Below, one piece after another: positions 1 to 12,140 of a stretch of 64,000 bases of DNA. Every line of letters starts with the position of its first letter. Position 1 is the stretch's first letter. Position numbers and translations under genes: made by a program. The notes under the pieces are model-generated. The model was not told the DNA's origin and did no database searches. It saw only the letters and a list, made by a program, of their open reading frames with translations. The stretch is taken from positions 103,040,811 through 103,104,810 of the forward strand of contig CM043947.1 of the NCBI GenBank assembly GCA_014529385.2. The letters run 5' to 3'. The DNA comes from Adiantum capillus-veneris. Lineage: Eukaryota; Streptophyta; Polypodiopsida; Polypodiales; Pteridaceae.

Positions 1-799
1 CAGGAGCATGTGGTAGGTTGTCGGCCATGCCAATGGCATGATATGCTATTCGAGTCAAGACCTCTGGCGCACCCAAGTACGTGATTTTGCCTTCCTTCTT
101 TGTGCTCTTCAAGGTTGTCAAGACATACTATGCGTGGTCCACTGGTTGTCTTGTTGTCGACTTGAGAACCTGAGTGAATGTGGTGGCCACGGCGTGATTT
201 GGTGTAGTGTACCTTGGTGGCCTTTTTGCCAAGAAATGAAAGTGCTGGTGGTACAAGAGGGTTGGCTCTTCCACTTGTTTGTGAATGAGGTCGGCAAATG
301 TAGCCGCGGCTGTCTCTTTGGTAAATGTGCCTACGGTTTTCCTATCTCTTGCTCGCATAGTCATTTCTTTTGTGGGCATTCTGAGTGCCTCTGCCACTAT
401 CTCTTTTGTGATCACTACTTCGACCTTGTTCCCTTGGGTTTTGGATATCTATGCGATTCCGTCTTCTTTGATGGTGGATAGAAGCTCATAAGCCTTCTCA
501 AAATCCACTCTGCAAGACTCTTGTTCGTAGACATTCCTGAGCCCCAACCTACAGTTAGCCTCTTTTGTCTCTGTCTTTGCGGCTACATCATAGACTTATT
601 TGGGCAGGAGTTGCAACTCCACCTGATGCCCCTCTTCACATTTGAACCTGCCAGTGAAAACTGTAGTGTGGTGCTCTCGCAGCTGTTCTCTAGAGAGATA
701 GGATGCCTTTGCTGCTTTGACTGACTCGGGGTCTAGTTGATACGTGGGCAATTCCTGTAGTTTCTCTTTTTGGTTGAGCTTCTTTTTAGCCCTCTCCAT
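1..799 (-). pseudogene. Broken 3' ORF downstream of pol in element 1
   Basis: One minus-strand frame runs from 799 to the window edge with in-frame stops at 596-598, about 450 and 128-130. The text between the stops stays protein-like: a Lys/Glu-rich start (MERAKKKLNQKEKLQ), then a segment with ITKEIVAEALRMPTKEM. That segment recalls the 'VTPELIxEALGIP' pattern of the plant 'putative transposon protein' domain found beside plant Ty3/gypsy genes. The match is from memory and weak. It lies in sense orientation, downstream of integrase, separated from it by about 2.4 kb of non-coding sequence. It could also be an unrelated older insertion. Confidence 0.45.
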
Positions 800-879
800 T
801 GCTTACATGGCTCCTGTTCGGTGAATAGGGTGTAAAGTTAGCAGATTTGTCAAATTTTCTCTGAAATGTCCTTTTAGAC

Positions 880-1620
880 TGAAATGCTGACAATTTGGTC
901 CACTTTGCTTCAAATCAATTTTTTAACAAGCAAAGATGTATTAAAACATGCAAGGAACAAAACTGTATGGTCAAAACAAAAATTTGCAACCAAAGTAAAT
1001 AATCGCGATTATTTACAGCTGAGGAAAATTTTCAACTTTTTGCAAACTTGGCTTTATAGGCTTGAAGTATATACCAAATACATGCTCTGAGTGAATTATG
1101 GGTTCATTTGGATGCATAGGGTGAAAATGGTACCAGATTTTGGCTTTAGCTCTCTGAAACAGTAGATATAAAGGAAATTTGAGATTTTGAGCTCCAAATT
1201 GATTCAAAATTAGCTAGTGGTCTCAACATATCATGTACTTTGGATGTATGATGACAAAATATCAAAATTCTCCAATTTTGACCAAAAAGTAAATAATCGT
1301 GATTATTAACTTTTCTTCCAAAATTGACATTTTTTGGTACAAATTGGTTCTAGGCATTGTATGGACCTTGGTTATGAGATATGAAGTGATTTGGATCAAG
1401 AATTGTGGTCCATAACCCATATTTTGGCTTGCAAAGACTTCTTTGCGTTTTTTGACAATTTTACAAGTAATGGGTGGTCATTTTGGCTCATACTTGATTT
1501 TTGGCATGTAATAGGTGTGTACACATGATAGGTTAGATGATTTGACAATTTCCAAGCAAAAATAATGCAAAAGTAAGTAATCGCGATTATTTACAACAAC
1601 GACAAAAACTTTGCAAAACC
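880..1620. repeat. Palindrome array, 3' side of element 1
   Basis: Three copies of a 22-bp palindrome occur at 995-1016 (perfect), about 1,284-1,314 (one-base core change) and 1,573-1,594 (one mismatch). The half-site is GTAAATAATCG followed by its reverse complement. Spacing is about 285-295 bp, and the sequence between copies is AT-rich with vaguely similar phrases, suggesting a decayed tandem repeat. The same motif recurs in the 5' leader at 12,535-13,410. Confidence 0.8.
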
Positions 1621-1633
1621 TACCAATTTTGAC

Positions 1634-3247
1634 CTAGGCATGTTTCATACACCTAATACAAGTCCTAAATTGAATTTGGTCAAGTTTGGTCATGCCGGCA
1701 TCACTTTGTGCTCTGTCGACTCTGAAATCACCGCTTTTTGTGACTACACTTCCGTTGGGTCGGTCGGTCAACTTTGAGGCTTTGGACTTGTCCGCAACAT
1801 AGTCGTGAAGCAATCTGTCCAATTCTGGCTCATTTGGAGTCAGTTTGACCCCATATGTCGAATTTGACGCTTTGTAACCTTCGAGCCAATTTCTGCTTTT
1901 CGAGGGCTTTGCTTGATGGATTTCACCAAACCAATCATATACATTGTATATGGACCTCATTAGCAAGCCATCTCTGGAGTCAGGTCGAAATTCTGGCATT
2001 TGCCAAAAACCTAACTTTTCTATTGGGGACCCCCTCGACCCTAGCCAAATGGTCATCTGATGGTATAGAAAGGTTCTATTATGTTAGGGCATGCTATGGT
2101 TCAAATCCCATCTGATTTGGTCATGTTGACAGGCCGCTATGGTCAGTTTTAGGTCGTAGGTCTTCGTGCACTGCTCGATTTCTACGGTTTTTTCTAGGGC
2201 TTTAGACTAGCTGTCGGTCGTACAATACAAATCATTGTTGAGTAAAGAACTTACCCCTCATGTCTTGTGTGAGAGGCGCTAAAAATGGTCAACTGTGGGC
2301 TCCAGAAAAGTCGCGCGAAAGAGATCGAAATCTCTCTCTGCAAAAGCTCCAAGTGGAAATGAGGTGGTTTTAGCCTACCTTGGATATCTATACCCGGACT
2401 TCCCGAACCAAATTTCCCCAGATTCCCTCGTTAGTCCTACTAGGTCATGAAATCTATGTTAGACTCAAAAATTTTCGTGATCGGATTCCTGTAGCTCATT
2501 CTCCAAGAATTTTGCAAAAGTAGGCATGACCGCCTAATTTAGGCTTCCCGCTTCCATCTTTTGATTTTTCTGAAAATTTTTGTGCTTGTCTGCCTTGTCT
2601 TTCTCATCACCATCGTATCTTTCATTTTTCCATATGAGCCTCCTTGCTATTTATGATTAATTTTTGACTTGTTTTTTTGAAAAAATAAAAGAAAATAGTA
2701 AAATGCTTTAAAAAAGTAAAGTAAAAATCCAATAATTAAGAAAATCTCTTGAAAAACAAAACCTTATTTTTTGTTGAATTTTTTAATTTTTAAGCCTCAT
2801 TATCAATAAAAATAATTAAAAATATCCAAAAAAGGACTATTTTTAATGATATTCTGATAGTCACATACACTATTTACACTCATCGGGAAGATATTTTCAG
2901 AGAATTTTGCAAAAAGTCACAGGTTAACATCAAACTTTTTCCTTCCTCTTCAAACATTGCCCTTAATTATTTAGTACTTAGGACTTATTACTTAGTGCCC
3001 TTCCACCCCTCCTACATAGCGTACTACGAGATGACTTTGTGCATGGGTTGAACAATCATGTGCATAGCCGTGATTGGCTCTACCATGATATGAAGATCAA
3101 TGCAATTCAAAACAACATGTTGTGCAAGAGCTCGGTCTTGAGTAATTAGCTCAAGGATTTCCGATGTCGAGGTTTGCTGTTGATGTCTTCCAAAGAAAAC
3201 ATATTGTAGCTTGTGTGCTCTCTATTTGATTGTACCATCAGGATGCT
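1634..3247. other. Non-coding 3' region of element 1
   Basis: Between the second protease-like domain and the palindrome array there is AT-rich sequence. A 140-codon minus-strand ORF at 1,634-2,056 has no recognisable domain and is probably chance. I see no further gene. Confidence 0.5.
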
Positions 3248-4055
3248 TTAGCACATTGATTGCTTGAGCGGTTGGTAGCACTTTTGATTGTTGTCAAGCT
3301 TTTTCTCGCCATTGGTAATTTGGTCGACGTGGTGCTGCATGGTGTGGTGGAGTCTGTTGAGACTTAACTCGCCACTGCTTGATTGGTTTCGCGGGTTGTG
3401 GAGAAGATAAGTGCTCCTTTTTCTTCCAAACCATTTCCATGTTAGGTTCCCTTTTCGGAGATGCTCGTCTCTGTGTGTTACCCTTGGAACCTTCTTTTGT
3501 TTTGTCAGTGAAGTTTTAGGCACCCGCATCTGAATCGGCTTATCCTTAAGCTGTGCTTTTGGTAACAAAATTTTCCTAACTCCTTGCATGCTACATGTAG
3601 CATTTGATTTTCGAGGGGATGGAGAAGATTGACTACTTCGTGGTTTGGTCTGCTGATTACTTCTTTTCCATTCCTCCTTGCTTGGTGCAATTGGAACAAT
3701 GAGTTGCCCTCCTTTAGGTGATAGCTTAAGCTGATTCGTATCCCAATCTAGTGCTACTTTGTATGTACGTATCCAGGGAATTCCAAGAATCATCGTTTCA
3801 TTCATGTGCTCATTTGGCAAGCATACAAACTGATGAGGCCATGAAAATGCATGTACTATCACGTTCAAGTTGACTATTCCCAATGTTGGAGTTGGGTTTT
3901 TGTTGCATCCTTTGATTGTCGCTATTCCTGCCCGTCAATGCTTGACTCGTTGCCTTCTTATATGTGGAATAACTGATTGCATTTACTCTATCTCCTATGT
4001 CGATCAAAGCATTGTTTCTATGATTGTTAAGTTGTACTTTGATGCGTAGGTCCAT
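3248..4055 (-). pseudogene. Second retropepsin-like domain, downstream of integrase
   Basis: Two overlapping minus-strand frames (4,055-3,810 and 3,883-3,248) together resemble the plant gag-asp-protease fold. The first gives NALIDIGDRVNAISYSTYKK, where the usual active-site DSG/DTG is DIG. The second gives the C-terminal strand pattern ETMILGIPWIRTYKVALDW, matching the 'LGxxWLxxHxxxxDW' ending of the family. A frameshift near 3,880-3,930 separates them, and a basic Pro/Ser-rich tail follows. It lies about 200 bp after the integrase end, in the same orientation. The element already has a protease at 8.4-8.7 kb, so this is either a duplicated domain or the remnant of another element. Confidence 0.6.
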
Positions 4056-4223
4056 TCCGTCTAACCAGTCATCATCTGTTGAAATTGCGTCTTAAGGTAA
4101 TTCCCATTGTCGATCCTCTATTTTCAAAGTGTTGATGGGAATCAGTATCTGTTGATTCTTGAGAGCAGCTTTCCCCTTGAGTACCCGAAGCCTAGCTTCC
4201 TCTTGGTCTTCATCAATAACCTG

Positions 4224-5657
4224 CTATTGTTTGATCTTCCTTTGTTTGGCTGCATCCATTCTTTCTAGAAAATCATTGGTTAGTGGAAAATTGTATTTCT
4301 TTAAACGACATCCACTAATCCAATTAGCCATTGGTTCACCATCTAGGGTGGACAATTTTACTGCTCCACTTGGAGATACATCTTCAATGATAAATGGTCC
4401 GTTTTCCTTTTTCTTAAACTTGGGAATGTGTTGCTTAAGGGAACAGACTAGAATTAAGTCCCCTTTCTTGAATATTTTTGTGATTAAGTGGGAATCAAAA
4501 AGCTGTTTTTGTTTTCGCTTTTTTGGATAGATATGAGCTACAACAGTTAGCCTTTGCTCGTCTAGCTTTTCCAAACCTTCGAGTCTTTCTAACAATTCAT
4601 GTCCAGTCCACTCAAGATTCTGTGCTACTCTTAATGTCGGCAATAAAAACTCTTTTGGAAGTATGGCATCAAGACCATAAACAAGGTTAAAGGGTGTAGC
4701 ATTAGAGCTGTTTTGAATGAAACTTGATAAGTCCATAGAGCATCATGGAGATTCATTTCCCAGTCTGTCCTTCCTGAACTAACCACTTTAGTCAACACCG
4801 AGCTAAGAATTTTATTTGTATGATCAGCTTGTCCGTTTGCTTGTGGGTGATAGAGAGCTGATTTGTTATGGATGACCATAAACTCATTAAGCAAATACTC
4901 TATTACCTCATTGAGGAAATGAGTTTCCCGATCACAGACAATCTCTATTGGCAGTCCATATCTCGTGAATACATACTCATATAAGAATGCAGTAGTGGTT
5001 CTGGTATCATTCTTTTGAGCTGCTTTAGCCTTGACCCACTTGGTCAAATAGTTCATAGCTACGATGATATATTGAGCTTGGGTTCTATAAGCAGGTGGCT
5101 GTATTGGTCCAACAAAATCTATACCCCATTTTGCGAAAGCTCTAGCCCCCATCATTGGTCTTAAGAGCATGCTATCTACTCGTGTTGGCATTTTTGCTTG
5201 TTGACAAGCATCACACCTTCGAACATATTCTTTAGTATCTGCAAAAAGTGATGGCCACCATATGCCTGCCATCAATATTTCTCTTGCGGTGGTCTCACTA
5301 AAAAAGTGACCTCCAGCTAATCCAGCATGTGCTTGTTCTATAATCGGAATATACTCGTTTTCATTTGCACAAAGACGCAAATGTTGATCTTTACCTCTCC
5401 GTTACAATTGGTTCACAATAAGAGCATAGTCTCTTGCTTCAGTTTCAATTGCAGCGTTTACTCATATCCTCAGGAAATGTTTGGCTCGATAAGTAAGGAA
5501 CTAGATAATTACTCCACTTAGGAACAAGTGACATTTGAAACAATGCTACATGAGGATTGCGTGTTTGTTTTTGACATTGAGGGAAATCCTTTACAAAAGA
5601 TCTAACATCTCTCCTCATAGTCGGCCAAAATACTCCAAGTCTCAAGAGTTGTTGCAT
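4224..5657 (-). pseudogene. Integrase of element 1 (broken)
   Basis: The frame at 5,657-5,445 and the 5,380-4,631 frame give the zinc-binding N-terminus (HAG near the start, CDACQQAK) and the core with WGIDFVGPI (first Asp), DRETHFLNEV (second Asp) and HPQANGQADHTNK, where the usual catalytic Glu position of 'GQaExxN' reads Asp. The 4,736-4,224 frame gives the C-terminal domain, ending in a GPFIIEDVSPSGAVKL segment of the GPY/F type. No chromodomain follows. Frameshifts near 5,400-5,445 and 4,640-4,730 break it. It belongs to the chromodomain-less plant Ty3/gypsy type. Confidence 0.85.
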
Positions 5658-5952
5658 AGTTTAGTCTTCTGCAAAGTGAAGTCCTACTATGGTAACATGT
5701 GATTAACTTAGGTACTCTTCTTTTTCTTCAGGATTAATGCATGAGAGCAATACTCCGTCCCGATTTCTTTTGTATAGCCTTCCAGCTAGTAATTGATACA
5801 TAGCCGATTGCTGGATTCATCCGATTGTGATAGGAAGTGGTATTTATGAATCCACTTGAGCTACTGTCTTTAATGACACAATGTTTTTTGACCATCTAGG
5901 TATCATTTCTACGGAGAACAAATAGGCATCTGGTAAATCATCGTCTACCCCT

Positions 5953-7369
5953 TTAGGTGATTCTCCTGAAACAATCCTTGACAAATGATCTGCTCATTGA
6001 TGTGTTTACAACCACAGTGAAATCAAATTCGAGGAGAATGATGAACCATCTCGCTATTCTCCCTGTGTTGCATGGCTTGTTGACCAAATACAACAAAGCT
6101 TGGTGGTCCACAAAGAACACAAACTTATTAGCTAATAGGTAATGTCTATACTTTTTAACGGCATAGATCATTACTAATCCTTCCCTTTCGGTGGTGATGT
6201 AATTATTTTCTGCCATGTTCAATTGCCGGCTAGCATAAGATATAGGAAGTCAATTTCCCATCTCCTGGTTGAGCTAGTATACAACCGATAGCAAAATTAG
6301 AAGCATCTACATGTACGTGGAATACCTTATCCCAATCTGGTGCTTTCAATATTGGAGCTAAGGTGAGAGCTTGCTTAAGCTTCATGAAGGATTCTTCACA
6401 TTTCTCAGTCCATTCAAAGTCCGTAATCAAGCTATACATGGGTTTTGCAATTATAGCGTACATGTAGATGAACCATCGGTAATATCCACAATGTCCCATG
6501 AAGGCTTGTACTCCCTTGACTGTTGTTGGTCTAGGAAAATCTACAATAACATGAATCTTCTCAATATCAGTAGCTATGCCATTTTAAGACACTATATGTC
6601 CAAGAATTTTTCCTTGTCTACCCATGAATGTGCACTTTTCAGGATTTAAGAAAATCCTATAAAGTCTACAAATTTCGAATACCTTTTTGAGGTGTTCAAA
6701 ATGATTAGCCCGGATTGATGAATGTACGCATAGATCATCCATATATACTTCTAAGAATTTCCTAATATACTCTTTGAAAGCATGGCTCATTTTTGAAACG
6801 TGGCTGGAGCATTAGTTAACCCAAACGGCATAACCGGATAGAAAAATATATCCCATTTTGTTGCAAAAGCACTTTTATGCTAATCTTTTGGGTCAACCAA
6901 AAGTTGATTGTATCCCAAAAATCCGTCTAAGAAGCTGTAAGATTCTTTTCGTGCAACTCGTTCTAAAACATGCTCAGTTATCAGAAGAGAAAAGTTGTCT
7001 TTGATGGTAGCTGCATTCACCTTTTTGAGATTAACACACACTCGTAATTTTTCATTCTTCTTGGGTACTACCACAATTGGAGACACCCAATCGGTGTGTT
7101 CAATTTCATAAATGAATTCGGCTTCCTTCAGTTTTTCAATCTCTTCTATTTATCTTCCTAGAAAATGTTTCATTATATGTGTATGGTCTTTGTCTACTTG
7201 GGTTCGCGTCATCTCTCATGGGTATGGTATGTTGGCAGATTTTTGGATCAACCCCCTTGAGATCCTTGTAAGACCAAGTGAAGGTATCTCGGTATTCTTT
7301 TAATAAGCTCAGCAAAAGCTTTCCTTCTTCTTCTGCTAGGTCATTCGCAATGTAAGAAGGTCTAGGCAC
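5953..7369 (-). pseudogene. Reverse transcriptase and RNase H of element 1 (broken)
   Basis: Reading on the minus strand, 7,369-7,136 covers the region before RT. The 7,086-6,880 frame carries IVVVPKKNEKLRVCVNLKKVN and the SFLDGFLGYNQ block. The 6,790-6,584 frame carries the active-site motif YMDD, and 6,499-6,230 the 'GHCGYYRWFI' connection and the RNase H start with HVDASNFAIG. The 6,222-5,953 frame finishes RNase H (TTEREGLVMIYAVKKYRHYL, then FFVDHQALLYL). At least four frame changes or stops separate the blocks. Domain order and motifs are those of Ty3/gypsy pol. Confidence 0.9.
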
Positions 7370-7514
7370 TTCTCCAATTCAGTCAAGTCTATCCTTTTAG
7401 CGTTTTCAGGCCCTTTGTAAGACTCGCCCTGTTTTCGTAGTTCCCTAACAGGTTGTTCAACTACGATTTTCCGATCTTTGAGAGTATACTTTTTGTAATG
7501 GGATGGAACATGTA

Positions 7515-8367
7515 TTACATCCTTACCATCTCTTCCGTGGTTTCCATTTCGGTTGTGTATATCTCCTTTAGAGCTTTTTTCAACTCTTGATATTTCTTTT
7601 TTCGCTCGACTCTAGTCATGAGTGGTTTCTTATCCTGTGATTTTTCTTGAGTACCCTTCCTTGTTTTTCTCGATGTCTGAGACATTTTTGAGTTTTTTTT
7701 TGAAGGATATCTACCAGCTATTTTATCCTTGACACAATCATTAGCATTTTGGTGTCTCTCTTTTGTCCATACCACTTTTTTCTTCTTGATTTCTGGTTTG
7801 AAAAGGAAAAAAAAATTCGTCCCCTCCTTGTAAGAGTAACTTAGCTCTCATATGCTCTATTTCTGACCCCAAATCTTCTGAGGTAGTTGAGTGTTCATCT
7901 AACTCATCAATTGCATCATAATAGAGGTCTAAAAAGAATTGTTGATCTTTCATTAAGTCCTTGGGTTCCTCATCTTCGTTTTCAATGTTGAGGATTGAAA
8001 TCATTTGGATGGGAATTATATCGTAGCCATCCTCATTGCAAAATTGAGTAGACATAGACGTATTCACACATACATCCATTTTCACTAAAATTTGAGTCCA
8101 CTTGAATGGCTCAAATAAATATTCTGGAAAGGGTTCAGGTACGCAAGCTTCGTCTGTGCTGTCCCTTTCTAGGATACATTCTTCTCGTCTTAAGCTTCCG
8201 TTTTTTGAAGCTCCACACATCCAAATAGGAGTGTCTTTGTTTAACCAAGATGGGAGTTTGGTTTCAACCGAAGAGACTGAATCAAACTCTTGGATGGGTG
8301 TTTTCAAGACATCTCTATAAGTGTGATCTTTTAGATTGACTCTTGTTATAGTTCCCACTTGCTTCAA
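7515..8367 (-). pseudogene. Protease-RT spacer of element 1
   Basis: Two overlapping minus-strand ORFs (8,367-7,741 and 7,775-7,515) fill the space between protease and RT. The first is acidic, the second very Lys-rich. I recognise no domain. Position and open frames suggest a divergent linker of the polyprotein rather than a separate gene. Confidence 0.45.
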
Positions 8368-8437
8368 GTACAGATAGTTGTTTCCCCAATCTTCGATAAG
8401 TTGTACTTATCGAATGAAAGGTCTTCCCAATATGATT

Positions 8438-9090
8438 TCATAGTTGAGTGTGTTGATATTCAAATCCACAGGAATTGACTATCACTTTTTCAAGCAACCC
8501 TAATGGTCTCTCAATGTGTCCGTCAGCCAACTGCAATTTCATGCGAGTTTGTCTAATGGGTGGCTGTCCCCAGGATTCCCATACTGCTTTAGTGGCTATG
8601 GCTATGCCAGCTCCACTATCCAATATTGCCATGGTTTCAATGTCATTATATTTCATTGGGATGGTGGTGTTTTCTTATTCTCCTTCATAATATTCTATGA
8701 CTTTGTTCATAGGAACTAATCGAATCTCTTTGTTTTCTATTTCAATTTTCAATTTTCCAAATTCTTCGAGATTAACCCCGTTATCCCCACCTTCTCTAGG
8801 GTTTTGTGTAAATTGTTCCATAAGTATGGTATGAGTTTTAACAGTTCTCCCAAGGTAAGAGTGCATTGGATAGGTGTAGACATGATTGAATGAATGTTGT
8901 ATACTTCTAGGGTCTGTTTAGCTCTTTTTACTTGAGTGCACTTGCACACAATGGATTCATCTTTGTTATCTCCCAAGTAAGAAGGTAATGTTTTTAATGT
9001 CAATAGTTTTGACATTCCTAAAGCTGTCGATCTGCAATCCCCGTACAAGGATTGTAAATCCATGTTCATATTAGAAGGTAGGTTATCCAA
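8438..9090 (-). pseudogene. Aspartic protease of element 1 (broken)
   Basis: The frame 8,656-8,438 contains AILDSGAGIAIATKAVWESW, with the DSG active site followed by the expected hydrophobic strand, and a later 'LADGHIERPLGLLEKVIV' segment typical of plant retropepsins. The upstream frame 9,090-8,749 has no recognised motif and overlaps the start of the protease reading. Stops and frame changes near 8,675-8,690 separate the two. Confidence 0.75.
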
Positions 9091-9171
9091 CTAGACTTCT
9101 TCTATAGGAGATGACTTTAGAGTTAGGCTCCCATCATTGACCTCTCTTACTTTTTCCCACAAGTGTCTTGG

Positions 9172-9833
9172 TCAGTCTTCCTCTACGAATGGAATTCCGT
9201 CTAAGGCACCTTCGCTATTAGGCACTATGAGCTCTGGTTCGTTTGTTTCAAAGTGGAGTTCTGCCACCACGTCGAATTTTGCTTTCGTTTCTTCTACCGC
9301 AAGATCTTCAGGTTTTGCAATACTTTCAAGCTTGGGTTTTTGTTTTTCCAGCATTTCTTGTGTGACTCTTACCAAATTTTAATAAGCTTCCAGCTTAGCT
9401 ACTTCCATGTCTCGAGATGGATAGATTTTCCACTTGTTTTCCATGTTTTGGCCTGCTTTAAGTCCTGCTTGGTGGGCTTCCAAGGCGGCATTAATAAGCT
9501 CAAAAATTTTATTAACAAGAATGGATCCTCCAAATTTCACGGTTGTTTCCTTGAATTCACTGCCAGTTTCTTTCAACTTGTCCTGGGCTAGCTTCTTTGC
9601 TTTCTCTTTGATTTCAACCCGTTGTTTTGTTTTCTCATCTCATATCTTTTGCTTCTGCTCCTTTTGATTCTTTGAGAATAAAATTTTGTATTTTCCGAAT
9701 CATCAGAGGAGTTGTGTTTCTTTTTCTTTGCGTGGGCTCTAGTGATTACCTTGATTGGAACAATCGGGTCACTCTCTGAGGAGCTACTAGGAATCACTTG
9801 GACTACGTTTACTACGGTTTTTCCCTTGTTCAA
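9172..9833 (-). pseudogene. Post-Gag linker of element 1
   Basis: ORFs 9,833-9,588, 9,576-9,379 and 9,375-9,172 are parts of one broken frame. The middle one contains GGSILVNKIFELINAALEAH and later NKWKIYPSRDMEVAKLEAY. Both align with the region at 63,656-63,990 in the second element (GSILVDKVNEQLDALLKAYE, then RWTTYPYAEIEKQRLEM). This conserved charged segment sits between the zinc knuckles and the protease in both elements. Confidence 0.7.
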
Positions 9834-10583
9834 ATGATTTTTAGGACAATCTTCCGGAAAGTGTCCTCCATTTTTGCAACATTGTATGCAATAGGCTTCA
9901 ATTGGTTTGAGGTTTTTGTCAGGCTCTGGACATTCGTTTTTTCAATGGTCATCAGCACCACAATTATGACAGTTTCCTGTTCTAGGCTTCATCATGGGTC
10001 TTCCTATGGGAGGTTTGACACCTTGATTAGCTACATAATACATTGGTGCTAGCTCTGGCAGAGCATAAGTCACTGTTTCTTCCATTGGTGGTGGATGTGG
10101 ATTATACCAATCTCCTTCTACCATTACTGTAGATGGACTAGGCTCTGTATAGGTTGTAACATGCACTAATGCTTGTTCATCTATGACTCCTTTAGAGTGC
10201 ATGTACTTTATAGGCACTGCATTATGTCCTGGATACGGAGGTTGTTGTCCCAACACAGGTTGAGTTCTTTCCATAACCATTGGTGGTCTTTGAGCTTGGG
10301 CCATATTAGGATGATATCTATACATGGGTTGTCCTTGTGGCCTCATGGGCATGTACTGAATATTCCCATCATACTTTGGTCTGAAGTAGCACTCGTGGGT
10401 CTCATGGTTGGTCCATTTATCCTCAATTGCACACCATTTTTGTGGCCTAATTGGTTGTCCCTGTGGAGGTATCCCTTGTCCTGGTCCTCTCATAGGTGCT
10501 TTTTGCATGTTGTTCATCATGTCGTTCATCCTTTTTAGCATATCTTCTATGGCTAAGAGTGGTGTCGCAGCAACCGTTCCCAC
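9834..10583 (-). pseudogene. Gag C-terminal region with zinc knuckles, element 1
   Basis: The minus-strand frame from 10,583 is Pro/Gln/Met-rich. It contains KWCAIEDKWTNHETHECYF, a Cys/His/Cys pattern also present in element 2 at about 62,620, then CHNCGADDH and, after a stop, CIQCCKNGGHFPEDCP. These are two CCHC-type knuckles expected to bind RNA. The stop at 9,942 lies inside the first knuckle, so the copy is inactive. Confidence 0.8.
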
Positions 10584-10588
10584 TTGTG

Positions 10589-11210
10589 CTAGTTTTGTGG
10601 ATGTGTCTTCTCACTTTGATTATCCTTAGAGACATCTTCTTTGTTGAAAATCTCACAATTGTCTCCTAGGTCAATAGCATCAGACACACATGCTTCTAGG
10701 GTTGTATGCTTTTTACTGTAGAGTATAGCATGAAGTTCTTTGTTTAGCAGTCCCTCCAGAAACAAAGATACAAGTTGTTCTTCTGCAGGTATCTCCATCT
10801 CTGGGCATCTGGCAATGTATTGTTTCATTCGAGTTGCACAATCCCTAATAGACTCACCATGTTTTTGTTTAAAGATGTAGATTTGAGCTACCGTATTATA
10901 TTTGATCCCCGTTTTGGAACAAGTAGCTACAAATCCTTGACCTAATAGGTTCAAGTCCATGATTGACCTTGGTGGAATGTTTTGGAACCATGCCAATGCT
11001 TTTCCCTCTAATGTCATTCCAAACCCCTCGAATTGAGTATGGAAATCGAATATGCGCTCTGCTCTTAGCACTTGCTTAAATCTTGTTAAGTGGTCGTATG
11101 GATCCCTTGATTCGGTGTATTTTTTGACCCATTTTTGAAAATCAATTGGTCTGATGCATTTGTTTGGTTCAACTCCAGGTCTTATGGGATTTGGTCGTGT
11201 TCTGAGTCCT
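10589..11210 (-). pseudogene. Gag core of element 1
   Basis: The 11,071-10,589 frame matches the plant retrotransposon Gag domain: RIFDFHTQFEGFGMTLEGKA, LAWFQNIPP, then KQKHGESIRDCATRMKQYIA and LEGLLNKELHA. Just upstream, about 11,110-11,170, the same region encodes a QKWVKKYTESRDPYDHL-like segment that aligns with QKWVNKKYTGNRDPRDYV in element 2. The open frame has no ATG at its natural start and is cut by stops on both sides. Confidence 0.85.
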
Positions 11211-11353
11211 TCAAACTAGTCTGTTGGAAATAGTGACTCATGTAGCCTTGGACTCACCTTAGTGTCACCCGGTTTTCTACGTGATGAGGTGGTTTCTCGT
11301 TTCTTCACATTACTCTTAGACGATCTCTCACGGTGTTCATCTCTTGGAATTGT

Positions 11354-12140
11354 TTATGGTCCTTGCCCCAATATCCAATCCCATATAGAATACCCTTGGT
11401 ATTTGGTTTGTTCTACCTCCTCCGAAATCATCATAACAAAGTTGTTGTTATAGCAATCCCTAAACAAGTAGGTTGGTAGGTCTGTTGATCCCTTATCTTT
11501 GATCTTGAAGATATAGATGATCTTCGTGGCCGTTAATTGTCCTGGTTTGGCATGAGAAGTCCACAAAAGATCTTTTATGTTTCTATCTTCCCAACAATAG
11601 ACTCCGATTCTAGGATTATCCGTACTAAGCCGTTTCAAAGGCTTCAAGTCTAGTTGATTGTATCCCTCGAATTATAAAGTTGGTGGTCCTTCTTTTTCTG
11701 ACGTATTCGGGATTATGGTATTTACTTATAACCCCCATTTGTCTATCACGTCAGGGTTTTCGACTTGTAAATACGGAGTTCCGTTTCGATCCATGTACAT
11801 TTTTCCTTGTTTGTTTGCCCTAACCTCTTCTTCAAACCCAATACCATGGTCATCAATGCGAATAGCATACTCCACATTAGGGTCCAAAGTAAACCTGGGC
11901 TCCATGACGATTAGTCTTGTAAAAAGATAGTATATGCTTATAGCGCACTGTCATTCCGGTTTTCGAGTGAGTCGAGTAAGAAGACATTTCGGATGTTGAA
12001 TGTGAAAAAGTGTCTGAGACTTCTTGAGGAATTGTGTGCAAGGAATTGCCTTGATTAACGCTTTCTTCAGTAGATACTCTACTGGAGGTTTCTCCGAGTA
12101 TGCCCTGATTTTCTAGTACCCGACCAGATCTAAGGTTCAT
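11354..12140 (-). pseudogene. N-terminal polyprotein region, element 1
   Basis: The ORF at 12,140-11,877 begins MNLRSGRVLENQG. The second element starts its coding part with MNLRSGR as well (ATG at 60,664), which supports this start. A second open stretch, 11,647-11,354, continues after stops. The function of this region, which precedes Gag, is not recognised. It is shared by both elements, so it is a genuine part of the lineage. Confidence 0.6.

Noticed and set aside
995-1594. CRISPR-like spaced palindromic repeats
   Set aside because: Spacing is near 290 bp, the genome is eukaryotic, and the units lie in a retrotransposon leader.
1634-2056. 140-codon minus-strand ORF
   Set aside because: No motif, no homologue in element 2's visible part, and atypical composition; probably chance in the 3' non-coding region.
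10173-10629. Plus-strand ORFs over the Gag region
   Set aside because: They are shadows of the minus-strand Gag frame, with hydrophobic random composition.
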